Assembly (NCBI RefSeq): GCF_000284595.1
Contig: NC_017671.1
Coordinates: 2,327,001-2,391,000, forward strand
Length of the DNA: 64,000 bases
DNA from: Stenotrophomonas maltophilia D457
GTDB lineage: Bacteria; Pseudomonadota; Gammaproteobacteria; Xanthomonadales; Xanthomonadaceae
Direction of reading: 5' to 3'
Under the pieces are notes generated by a model, which was not told the origin of the DNA, searched no databases, and saw only the letters and a program-made list of their open reading frames with translations. Positions 55,500 to 63,490 of the stretch are shown here, piece by piece. Positions within the stretch are counted from its first letter, which is position 1. The number at the start of each line of letters is the position of its first letter. The position numbers were made by a program, and so were the translations under genes.

Positions 55500-57896
55500 T
55501 CACTTGCGGGCCGAAGATAACTTCCGCAGCAAGCGCATGCCGTTGCCGACGACCAGCAGGCTCGCGCCCATGTCGGCAAACACCGCAGCCCACATCGTAG
55601 CCTGACCAGCTAAGGTGAGCACCAGGAACACCGCCTTGATGCCGAGCGCCAGAGCGATGTTCTGTGCCAAAACCCGGGCCGTGGCCTTCGACAGCCCGAC
55701 GAAGGCGGGAATCTTGCGCAGGTCGTCGTCCATCAAGGCCACATCGGCGGTTTCGATGGCGGTGTCGGACCCGGCCGCGCCCATCGCAAAGCCGATATCA
55801 GCCCGCGCCAGCGCCGGGGCATCGTTGATGCCGTCGCCGACCATGCCGCTGGTGCCCTGTGCGGCGAGGGCTTCCATTTCCCGCAGCTTGTCTTCGGGCA
55901 GCAGGTTGCCCTGGGCCCGGTCGATGCCGACTTCGCGGGCGATGGCCTGCGCGGTGTGCGGATTGTCGCCAGTCAGCATCAGGGTCTTGACGCCGAGTGC
56001 GTGCAGTTCGGCAATGGCCTGTCGGCTGCTGTCCTTGACCGTGTCGGCCACGGCGAAGAGGGCCTGCACGCCATCGCTTGCCACCAGCGCCACGACGCTC
56101 TTGCCTTGTGTTTCCAAGCTGCTGAAATGCGCTTCCAACGCTGCCGAGCTGGCACCCAGCTCCTGCACCAGCCGATGGTTGCCCAAGTGGTAAAGCACAC
56201 CTGCCACCTGGCCGCGTACGCCGCGGCCCGGCAAGGCGGCGAAGTCCTCGACTTCACGCACGGTCACCGCATCGTCCTGTCCCGCCACGGCAATGGCCTT
56301 GGAGACGGGGTGGTCGGAGCGAGCGGCCAAGCTGACCGCGACCGCGCGAGTCAGGCCTGGGTCCGCCTCGCCCCATGCGACGAAGTCGGTCTGCTTGGGT
56401 TTGCCGTGGGTGATCGTCCCGGTTTTGTCGAGCGCCAGCCATCGCAGCTTGCGACCATTCTCCAGGTACACGCCGCCCTTGATCAGGATGCCGTGCCGTG
56501 CCGCCGCGGCCAGTCCGCTGACGATGCTCACCGGGGTGGAGATCACCAGTGCGCAAGGACAGGCGATCACCAGCAGCACCAGCGCCCGGTAGGTCCATTC
56601 CAGCCACGCCGCGCCCATCAACAGGGGCGGCACTACCGCGACGCCGATGGCGACGGCAAACACCAGCGGGGTGTACCAGCGCGCAAACTGGTCGACGAAG
56701 CGCTGGGTGGGCGCACGATTGCCCTGCGCCGCCTCCACCGCGTGGATGATGCGCGCGAGGGTGGAATCATTGGCCGTGGCCGTGACCCGATATTCGAGCG
56801 AACCGGCTTCGTTGACGGTGCCGGCGAACACCAGATCGCCCTCGGCCTTTTCGACAGGAAGGCTCTCGCCGGTGATCGGCGCCTGGTTAATCGTGGAGCG
56901 GCCAAGGACCACCACGCCGTCCAGCGCGATGCGCTCGCCCGGCTTGACCCGCACCCGGCTATCGAGCGCGACCGTCTTGGCATCCGCCTCGACCCATCGG
57001 TTGCCGTCCTGCAGCACCGTGGCCCGTTCGGGCGCCAGGTCCATCAAGCCCCGGATCGCATTGCGCGCGCGATCCAGCGATCTGGCCTCGATCACCTCGG
57101 CCAGCGCGAACAGCACCATCACCATGGCCGCCTCCGGCCAATGGCCGATCAGCATCGCGCCGGTGACCGCGATCGACATCAGGGCGTTCATGTTGAGATT
57201 GCGGTTCTTCAGCGCAATCCAGCCCTTCTTGTAGGTCGACAGGCCGCCCGTACCGATCGCCACCAGCGCCAGTGCTATGACCAGCCACGCAGGGGCCCCG
57301 AGCCACGACATGACCTCGGCGAGCAGTGCCGCCGCGCCGGAAACGATCAACGGCCACCAGGCTGTCCGGGTCTGCACCGGTGCAGTCGAATCTGCGCTGC
57401 CGGCCGTGGCGACCGCTTCGGCCTCGAAGCCCAGCGACTTCAAGGCGGCTAGCACATCCGACAAGACACCGGTCGCGTGGCGGACGGTCAGGGTGCGTTG
57501 CACGAGATTGAAGGCCAGCGCGTCCACCCCCGGCATGCCACTCAACTTGCCGCGAATGAGGCTTTCCTCGGTGGGGCAATCCATGTTCGCGATATGCAGC
57601 GCCGTTTCAACGGCAGACGCCGTCGTCTCCAATGGCACCGCCTGCATGCCGATCGCCGCCAGCGCGTCTTCCACGGGGGCCAGCGCAGGCAACTGGTGAA
57701 GCACTGTCAGCGTGCGCTGCACCAGGTTGAACTGCAGGTCCGTCACGCCGGGCACTTGGCCGAGCTTGTTCCGGATCAGCGCCTCCTCGGCGGGGCAGTC
57801 CATGTTCGCGATGCGATAACGCATAACCTGGAGTGAAGGCGCCGGAAGTTGAGCCATGGTCGCCGAGTCACCACAGCTGTTGCAAGACGTGCTCAT
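55500..57896 (-). CDS. cadA: Zn/Cd/Pb-translocating P1B-type ATPase (CadA/PbrA)
   Basis: A 798-residue metal-exporting ATPase. The N-terminus has CNSC (residues 4-7) and two heavy-metal-associated domains whose motifs are MDCPAEE (near residue 28) and MDCPTEE (near 105), the divalent-metal form rather than the CxxC copper form. The transmembrane metal site is ACPCALV (near residue 449), the phosphorylation site DKTGTITHGK (near 489), followed by MLTGDNPHTA and VGDGINDAPAL. Start ATG 57894-57896 overlaps the pbrT stop (ATGA). It exports Pb/Cd/Zn from cytosol to periplasm. Confidence 0.93.
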   Translation of the reverse strand: MSTSCNSCGDSATMAQLPAPSLQVMRYRIANMDCPAEEALIRNKLGQVPGVTDLQFNLVQRTLTVLHQLPALAPVEDALAAIGMQAVPLETTASAVETALHIANMDCPTEESLIRGKLSGMPGVDALAFNLVQRTLTVRHATGVLSDVLAALKSLGFEAEAVATAGSADSTAPVQTRTAWWPLIVSGAAALLAEVMSWLGAPAWLVIALALVAIGTGGLSTYKKGWIALKNRNLNMNALMSIAVTGAMLIGHWPEAAMVMVLFALAEVIEARSLDRARNAIRGLMDLAPERATVLQDGNRWVEADAKTVALDSRVRVKPGERIALDGVVVLGRSTINQAPITGESLPVEKAEGDLVFAGTVNEAGSLEYRVTATANDSTLARIIHAVEAAQGNRAPTQRFVDQFARWYTPLVFAVAIGVAVVPPLLMGAAWLEWTYRALVLLVIACPCALVISTPVSIVSGLAAAARHGILIKGGVYLENGRKLRWLALDKTGTITHGKPKQTDFVAWGEADPGLTRAVAVSLAARSDHPVSKAIAVAGQDDAVTVREVEDFAALPGRGVRGQVAGVLYHLGNHRLVQELGASSAALEAHFSSLETQGKSVVALVASDGVQALFAVADTVKDSSRQAIAELHALGVKTLMLTGDNPHTAQAIAREVGIDRAQGNLLPEDKLREMEALAAQGTSGMVGDGINDAPALARADIGFAMGAAGSDTAIETADVALMDDDLRKIPAFVGLSKATARVLAQNIALALGIKAVFLVLTLAGQATMWAAVFADMGASLLVVGNGMRLLRKLSSARK

Positions 57897-59863
57897 TGCG
57901 CGCGGTCTCCCTTGACGGCTTGCGGGGGCACGCGAGAGTTGCGCGCATTGTAATAAAAACTGCCGATAGCGATCACCGCCACGGCCAACTGCGCCAGCAG
58001 GGATTGCCAGGAGGGGTACACGCCCAGCCAATCGATACGCGGCGCGGCGACCAGCGCCTGACCGACCCAGCCAGCTTCCTGCAGCGCCGCGATGCCCTTG
58101 CCGACCAGCACGACGGCGAGCACGGCAATCAGGATCGAACTGATCGAGAAGAACTGGCCAATCGGCAGGCGCTTGCTCATGCGCAGCATCCAGTACGCCA
58201 CCCCGGCCAACACGACGCTACCGGCGACCAGCCCACCCAGAATCGCGGTGCTGTTTTTCTGGTTCCACATCGCGATGAAGAACAGGATCGTCTCGAACAC
58301 TTCGCGGTAGACCGCGACGAAGGCCAGCATGAACAGGAAGACCGCAGAGCGCCGGGTCAGCGCAGCCGAGACCTTGGCGTGCAGGTACTGCTGCCAACGC
58401 CCAGCCAGGCTTTTCTGGTGCATCCAGATGCCCACGCTGAGCAGCACCACTGCAGCGAACAACGCCGACACGCCTTCGGTGACCTCACGGTTGGCGCCGC
58501 TCACATCGACCAGATGGGTCGCGATGGCCCAGGTTGCCACACCCGCCAGCAACGCCCCGACCCAACCGGCGTGCACCGCCGGCAGGACCTCGCGACGTTC
58601 GGCCTTGCGCAGGAAGGCAATCATGCCGATCACGATCAACAACGCCTCGATCCCTTCGCGGAGCAGGATGGTAAAGCTGCCCAGGAACGCCGTGGTGCGA
58701 TCGGTGTGCGCATCCCGCAAGACCGCCTCGGCGCGATCGAACAGCGCGCTCACCTCCGTCGCCTGCGCTGTCGCATCGGAGGCAGGAACGCGGCGGCCGA
58801 TGGCATCGCGATAGCGCGCCATGGTGGTTTCGAGCCCACGCATCAGCGCGTTGTCCCGCGCGGCGAGTGTGGGCTCGACCGGTTCGACGCCATCCAGGTA
58901 CGCCGACAAAGCCGCCGTCTTGGCCTGCCCGGCATCGCCCGCCTGATAGGCGCGGAGGCTCTCGGCCATCCGTTGCCGGGCCAGTGCGAGCGATTGGACT
59001 GCTGCCACGCCCGAAGCTGCGGTCTGGACGGCCTGCGGCTGCCCGCGCAGGTAAGCGATGATGGCCCGCGCCTGCGCGTCCTGACTGCCGGCGGCGATCA
59101 GATCCGCCTCGCTGGTGCGGGTCAGCGCTTCCAGCGTGGGAAGGCGCTGGTGCCAGGCCGGCGCGTCGCGCCACAGCGCTTCGCCCTCGGCCCGCATCTG
59201 CGGCGAATGCGACAAGCTGCCGACGTAGAACGCCAGCGCCCAGCGATCGGCTTCCGGCAGGGACGAGAAGCCGGTCATGGCCGTTCCCTGGATCCCTTGG
59301 GAAATCGCTTCGTACAAGGCGAAGGGACTGCGCTGGGCGGCGCGGGTGGCATCGGTGAAGGCAATGGGCGGCGGGTCCAAGCTCGCCGCAGCCGGCCCAT
59401 CTCCGTGGCCGGCCGGACCGTGGCAGGCAGTGCATTGCGCGGCGTAGAGCTGCGCCCCCCGGGCCGGATCGGGCGGCGTCGCCGGCACGGCACCGACCGG
59501 GTAGTTGGCCAGCAGGCCGTCGGCCAGCCGATGCGCTAGATCGGCGACGTGCTTGGCGTCGGACTTAGACTCGACAGCGGTTACCAGCTGATCAGCTTGG
59601 GCGATCAGACCGGCCTGGCCGGGCGTCGACGGCAGTGCGGCCAATTGGGTTCGCACCGCCCCTGCAAATTCACGCATCTCCGCGTACTCGGCCTCGGACG
59701 CGACGCTGCCGGATTTCACGGCCGTGCCATAGTCGACGGCCACATAGTCCAGCAGCTGCCAGGTCTGGCGCGGGTTGACCGCGGACGGCGCGGTGGCGAA
59801 GGCTGGGAAGGACAGCCAAGCCAATAACGCGATCAGCAGGCAACGACAGAGGGAGTTGGTCAC
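57893..59863 (-). CDS. pbrT: PbrT-like protein: cytochrome c domain fused to an FTR1-type permease
   Basis: A 656-residue protein. A signal peptide (LIALLAWLSFPAFATA) leads to a periplasmic region with a c-type haem motif, AAQCTACHGPAGHGDGP (CxxCH near residues 142-147). After a helical linker comes an FTR1-like permease with seven helices and the metal-binding motifs LLREGIEALLIV (near residue 403) and VYREVFETILF. PbrT of Cupriavidus metallidurans has the same fusion and takes up Pb(II). Here it is first in the leftward unit, behind two MerR-type promoters. Confidence 0.88.
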   Translation of the reverse strand: MTNSLCRCLLIALLAWLSFPAFATAPSAVNPRQTWQLLDYVAVDYGTAVKSGSVASEAEYAEMREFAGAVRTQLAALPSTPGQAGLIAQADQLVTAVESKSDAKHVADLAHRLADGLLANYPVGAVPATPPDPARGAQLYAAQCTACHGPAGHGDGPAAASLDPPPIAFTDATRAAQRSPFALYEAISQGIQGTAMTGFSSLPEADRWALAFYVGSLSHSPQMRAEGEALWRDAPAWHQRLPTLEALTRTSEADLIAAGSQDAQARAIIAYLRGQPQAVQTAASGVAAVQSLALARQRMAESLRAYQAGDAGQAKTAALSAYLDGVEPVEPTLAARDNALMRGLETTMARYRDAIGRRVPASDATAQATEVSALFDRAEAVLRDAHTDRTTAFLGSFTILLREGIEALLIVIGMIAFLRKAERREVLPAVHAGWVGALLAGVATWAIATHLVDVSGANREVTEGVSALFAAVVLLSVGIWMHQKSLAGRWQQYLHAKVSAALTRRSAVFLFMLAFVAVYREVFETILFFIAMWNQKNSTAILGGLVAGSVVLAGVAYWMLRMSKRLPIGQFFSISSILIAVLAVVLVGKGIAALQEAGWVGQALVAAPRIDWLGVYPSWQSLLAQLAVAVIAIGSFYYNARNSRVPPQAVKGDRAQ

Positions 59864-59918
59864 GGAGAGCGCCTAGGTGAAGGGCAATAAACGGCAATGG
59901 GAACCAGTTGCAACGGTG

Positions 59919-59949
59919 AGCGTACACCCCGTACCTGCTACGGAGTCAA
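59919..59949 (-). promoter_or_regulatory. MerR-type operator-promoter 1 (proximal to pbrT)
   Basis: On the minus strand: TTGACT (59944-59949), a 19-bp spacer, TACGCT (59919-59924). The spacer contains the dyad CCGTA-cctgc-TACGG (59929-59943). A 19-bp spacer with a central dyad is the hallmark of promoters activated by MerR-family regulators. It ends 55 bp before the pbrT start. Confidence 0.7.
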
Positions 59950-60011
59950 GGGCAGGATTCCACGACAGGGCAACCTCCTCTCCCGTGCGCCATAGCCCCC
60001 GGAGGCCTCAA

Positions 60012-60042
60012 AGGGTAAAGTCCGTAGCAGCTATAGGGTCAA
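60012..60042 (-). promoter_or_regulatory. MerR-type operator-promoter 2 (distal, next to pbrR)
   Basis: On the minus strand: TTGACC (60037-60042), a 19-bp spacer containing CCTATAGCTGCTACGG, then TACCCT (60012-60017). The dyad is imperfect (CCTATAG / CTACGG). It resembles known PbrR/CadR-type operators and also overlaps the 5' region of the divergent pbrR, so it can serve for repression of the regulator. Confidence 0.7.
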
Positions 60043-60051
60043 GAGGCGTCG

Positions 60052-60492
60052 ATGAAGATTAGCGAAGCGGCCGAATCCAGCGGCTGCCATCTGGAAACCA
60101 TTCGCTACTACGAGCGCGTGGGGCTGATGCCCAAACCGCGGCGAACCGCCAGCGGTTACCGCGAGTACCGCGATGACGAAGTGGACCTGCTGCGTTTCAT
60201 CACCCGCAGCCGCGACCTCGGCTTCAGTCTGGATGAGATCCGCAGCCTGCTACGGCTGGAAAGCGACCGCACGCTCTCCTGCGGCGAGATCGATGCGATT
60301 GCCCGCGAGCATTTGACCGATATCCGCAGCAAGCTCCGCGAGCTCAATCGCATTGCCCGGGAATTGGACCGCACGATCAACGCATGCTCCGGAGGCGCCC
60401 GGGGCCAGTGCTCGATTCTGGCCACCTTGCGGGAGCCGATGCCGACCTCGCGGGTCAAAACGACAGACGTGCGTCGGAAGAGGTCGGCATGA
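60052..60492 (+). CDS. pbrR: MerR-family heavy-metal regulator (PbrR/CadR type)
   Basis: A 146-residue activator/repressor. The helix-turn-helix with MerR signature is at residues 1-40 (SEAAESSGCHLETIRYYERV, LMPKPRRTASGYREYRDDEV), followed by a long dimerisation helix. Metal ligands expected for the lead/cadmium/zinc branch are present: Cys12, Cys in LSCGEID (near residue 77), and two Cys in NACSGGARGQCSIL (near 112-120). Divergent from pbrT, whose two promoters have 19-bp spacers. GAGG lies 5 nt before the ATG. Confidence 0.85.
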   Translation: MKISEAAESSGCHLETIRYYERVGLMPKPRRTASGYREYRDDEVDLLRFITRSRDLGFSLDEIRSLLRLESDRTLSCGEIDAIAREHLTDIRSKLRELNRIARELDRTINACSGGARGQCSILATLREPMPTSRVKTTDVRRKRSA

Positions 60493-60529
60493 ACCGTCTG
60501 GTGATGCGATGCCTTGGTGGGAACTGCCC

Positions 60530-62176
60530 ATGAGCCTGCGAATCGCATTGGTCCAGGCGGACTTTCCCGTCGGGGACATCGACGGCAACGCAGGGCGCAT
60601 TGCCGAGCGGATCGCCGAGGCGCGCGATCGCTATCACGCCGACCTAGTGCTGTTTCCGGAACTCACGCTGAGCGGCTATCCGCCGGAGGATCTGCTGCTG
60701 CGGCGGCAGTTCCTGGCCGAATGCGCCGATGCCGTGCAGCGCATCGCCCAGGAAACAACCGGCATCGTCGCGGTCGTGGGGTGGCCGGAAGCGGCAGGCG
60801 CTGTCGTCTACAACGCGATCAGCATGTTGCGCGACGGCGCGGTGGCGGCCACTTACCGCAAGCGCGACTTACCCAATTACGCCGTCTTCGATGAGCGTCG
60901 GTACTTTGCGGTCGATCCGGACAGCGGGGCGTGCGTGTTCGAGCTTCAGGGCGTCACCGTGGGCTTGCTGATTTGCCAGGACCTGTGGGGGCTGGAACCG
61001 ACGTTTGAAACCGCCGCAACCGGCGCGCAGCTGATTCTCGTCTCCAACGCCTCGCCCTTCGAGCGCGATAAACACGCGGAGCGGGACGCGCTGCTGTCTG
61101 AGCGCGCCCGCGACAATCAGGTCGCACTCGCTTACGTCAACCTCGTTGGCGGCCAGGATGCGGTCGTGTTCGACGGAGCCTCCTTGCTGGCCGATGCCGA
61201 TGGCCAGGTGCATCCGGCGGCCATCGCCTTCGAGGAACATGTGCTGGTCGCCGATTTCGATCCGGCCTCACGCACGTTCACCCAGGTCTCCTGGCCAATC
61301 GACACCGACGTCGGCCGCGACGCTGTGGCCTGGCGCGCGATCGTGTGCGGGTTGCGCGACTACTGCCGCAAGAACGGCTTCGACCGGGTTTGGGTCGGCT
61401 TGTCGGGAGGACTGGATTCGGCGGTGGTGCTGGCGATGGCCGTGGATGCGCTGGGGAGCGACCGCGTCACCGCGGTGCGGTTGCCGTCGCGCTTCACCAG
61501 CGCGTTGAGCAACGACCTGGCGGCGGCGCAGTGCGCGACCTTGGGCGTGGCGATGCGGACGGTGCCGATCGACGCCCCGTTCCAGGGCTTTCTCGACACG
61601 CTGAGCGGGCTGTTCGCGGGTACGACGGTTGATGCGACCGAGGAAAACCTGCAGTCGCGCACGCGCGGTGCGGTGCTGATGGCGCTGAGCAACAAGCTCG
61701 GCGGATTGCTCCTGACCACCGGCAACAAGAGCGAGTACGCGGTCGGCTACACGACGATCTACGGCGACATGTGCGGCGGTTACGCCCCGCTCAAGGATGT
61801 CTACAAGACCGAGGTGAGTGCGTTGGCCCGCTGGCGCAATACCGTAGGCGGCGCGCCGGTCATCCCGCCCGAGGTGATCGCACGGCCGCCGACAGCGGAG
61901 CTGCGCGAGCACCAGACCGACCAGGACACCCTGCCGCCCTACGACGTGCTCGATGCGATCCTGTTCCGTCATATCGACCAGGAACAATCGCGCGAGGAAC
62001 TCCTGGCGGCCGGATTCGCCGCCGCCGTGGTGGACCCGGTGCTGGACCTTGTGCGTCGCCACGAATGGAAGCGGCAGCAGGCGGCGCCGGGTCCGAAGAT
62101 CTCGCGGCGTGCGTTTGGACGTGAACGACGCTATCCGATCACCAATGCCTATGCCCAGGCGCTCTCCACGCGGTGA
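60530..62176 (+). CDS. nadE: NAD+ synthase (glutamine-hydrolysing), copy carried in the mobile island
   Basis: A 548-residue enzyme that amidates nicotinic acid adenine dinucleotide with ammonia from glutamine. The N-terminal nitrilase domain has Glu44 in LFPELTLSGYP, the Lys in TYRKRDLPNYAVFDERRYF and the nucleophile Cys149 in LLICQDLW. The synthetase domain has the ATP loop LSGGLDSAVV (residues about 290-298) and LLTTGNKSEYAVGY. All catalytic residues are present, so it should be active. ATG 60530 is chosen because the upstream codons overlap pbrR and do not resemble NadE. It reads into the recombinase gene. Confidence 0.93.
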   Translation: MSLRIALVQADFPVGDIDGNAGRIAERIAEARDRYHADLVLFPELTLSGYPPEDLLLRRQFLAECADAVQRIAQETTGIVAVVGWPEAAGAVVYNAISMLRDGAVAATYRKRDLPNYAVFDERRYFAVDPDSGACVFELQGVTVGLLICQDLWGLEPTFETAATGAQLILVSNASPFERDKHAERDALLSERARDNQVALAYVNLVGGQDAVVFDGASLLADADGQVHPAAIAFEEHVLVADFDPASRTFTQVSWPIDTDVGRDAVAWRAIVCGLRDYCRKNGFDRVWVGLSGGLDSAVVLAMAVDALGSDRVTAVRLPSRFTSALSNDLAAAQCATLGVAMRTVPIDAPFQGFLDTLSGLFAGTTVDATEENLQSRTRGAVLMALSNKLGGLLLTTGNKSEYAVGYTTIYGDMCGGYAPLKDVYKTEVSALARWRNTVGGAPVIPPEVIARPPTAELREHQTDQDTLPPYDVLDAILFRHIDQEQSREELLAAGFAAAVVDPVLDLVRRHEWKRQQAAPGPKISRRAFGRERRYPITNAYAQALSTR

Positions 62177-62180
62177 TCCC

Positions 62181-63452
62181 TTGAGCAGCGTCGACCGCTA
62201 CCGAGAAGCCGCCACCCGCGCCAACACACGGCGCAGCTATGAGTCGGCGGTTCGCCACTTCGAGGTGGAATGGGGTGGGCATCTGCCTGCCACCGCCGAC
62301 AGCGTGGCCCAGTATTTGGCCGATTACGCCGAGCAGTTGGCGATCAATACGCTCAAGCAGCGCCTGGCGGCACTGGCGCAATGGCACGGCGAGCATGGCT
62401 TCGTCGATCCGACGCGATCGCCGCGCGTGCGCCAGGTGCTCAAGGGTATCCAGACGTTGCATCCGGCCGTTGAGAAGCGGGCCGAACCGCTGCAACTGAC
62501 CCAGCTCGCGCAGGTCATGACCTGGCTGCACACGGCCGCGGCGACCGCGGAAGGTCGCGGTGACCGAGCGGCGCAGCTGCGGCATTTGCGGGATTGCGCG
62601 CTGATCTCGCTCGGATTCTGGCGTGGCTTTCGCGGCGACGAGCTGATCCATCTCCAGGTCGAGCACGTGCGCATCGTTCCCGGCCAAGGCATGACCTGCT
62701 TTTTGCCCCGCACCAAGAGCGATCGGCGCAACGAAGGGCGGATCTTCAAGGTCCCGGCGCTGTCGCGCTGCTGCCCGGTATCGGCGACGGCCGAGTGGAT
62801 CGCCGTGGCCGGCCTGACCGAAGGGCCCCTGTTTCGGGCGATTGGTCGGTGGGCCCAAGTGTCCGAAGACGCTTTGCATGCGAACAGCCTCATCCCGCTG
62901 CTGCGTCGCGCCTTCGCCGCGGCCGGATTGTCGGCATCTGACGCCTACAGCGGACACTCGCTGCGGCGCGGCTTCGCGGCCTGGGCCGATGCGAATGGCT
63001 GGGATGTGAAGACGCTGATGGAGTATGTCGGCTGGAAAGACATCAAATCGGCGATGCGCTATCTCGATGGCGCCGATCCGTTCGCGCGCGATCGGATCGA
63101 AGCAGGCCTGGTCTTGCCGGCACCGGCACCACTCGCGTTGCCGGCGCCTGTGGCAGTCGAGCCGCCGACACTCTCCGTGGACCTGAGTCTCGTGCTCACC
63201 CCGTTTACGCCTCGCGGCCGCGGGCCCCACCGGGCACGGCGTTTGATCGAGGATATCTGCCTGGCGCCTTACGGCGCCCAGCGTTCCGACGCAGATGGCA
63301 CCCGTTACCGGTTGACCGTGCCGACAGTCGAGCCAGACGTCTTGGATGAAGCGATGGCGACCTTGATCGACGACATGCATCGCATCGCCGACAACCATCG
63401 CTGTTTCCTGGAGGCCTCGTTGCGCGCTGGCGATGGGCGGCATTGGGACTAG
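62181..63452 (+). CDS. Tyrosine recombinase (TnpS/TnpI-like) with a C-terminal extension
   Basis: A 423-residue integrase from TTG 62181 (SSVDRYREAATRANTRRSYE, a common N-terminus); ATG 62145 or 62151, overlapping nadE, are alternatives. A SAM-like core-binding domain is at residues 1-110. The catalytic domain has Arg in FWRGFRGDEL (near residue 150), HSLRRGFA (near 260) and Tyr in KSAMRYLDG (near 294), so the R-H-R-Y set is complete. About 120 extra residues follow (Pro/Ala linker, then RARRLIEDICLAPYGAQRSD...), absent from standard recombinases. Only 38 bp separate it from the Tn3 transposase. Confidence 0.85.
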   Translation: MSSVDRYREAATRANTRRSYESAVRHFEVEWGGHLPATADSVAQYLADYAEQLAINTLKQRLAALAQWHGEHGFVDPTRSPRVRQVLKGIQTLHPAVEKRAEPLQLTQLAQVMTWLHTAAATAEGRGDRAAQLRHLRDCALISLGFWRGFRGDELIHLQVEHVRIVPGQGMTCFLPRTKSDRRNEGRIFKVPALSRCCPVSATAEWIAVAGLTEGPLFRAIGRWAQVSEDALHANSLIPLLRRAFAAAGLSASDAYSGHSLRRGFAAWADANGWDVKTLMEYVGWKDIKSAMRYLDGADPFARDRIEAGLVLPAPAPLALPAPVAVEPPTLSVDLSLVLTPFTPRGRGPHRARRLIEDICLAPYGAQRSDADGTRYRLTVPTVEPDVLDEAMATLIDDMHRIADNHRCFLEASLRAGDGRHWD

Positions 63453-63490
63453 GCACGCCACCTTCTTACGTTGAGGAGCCTTGTTGACGG

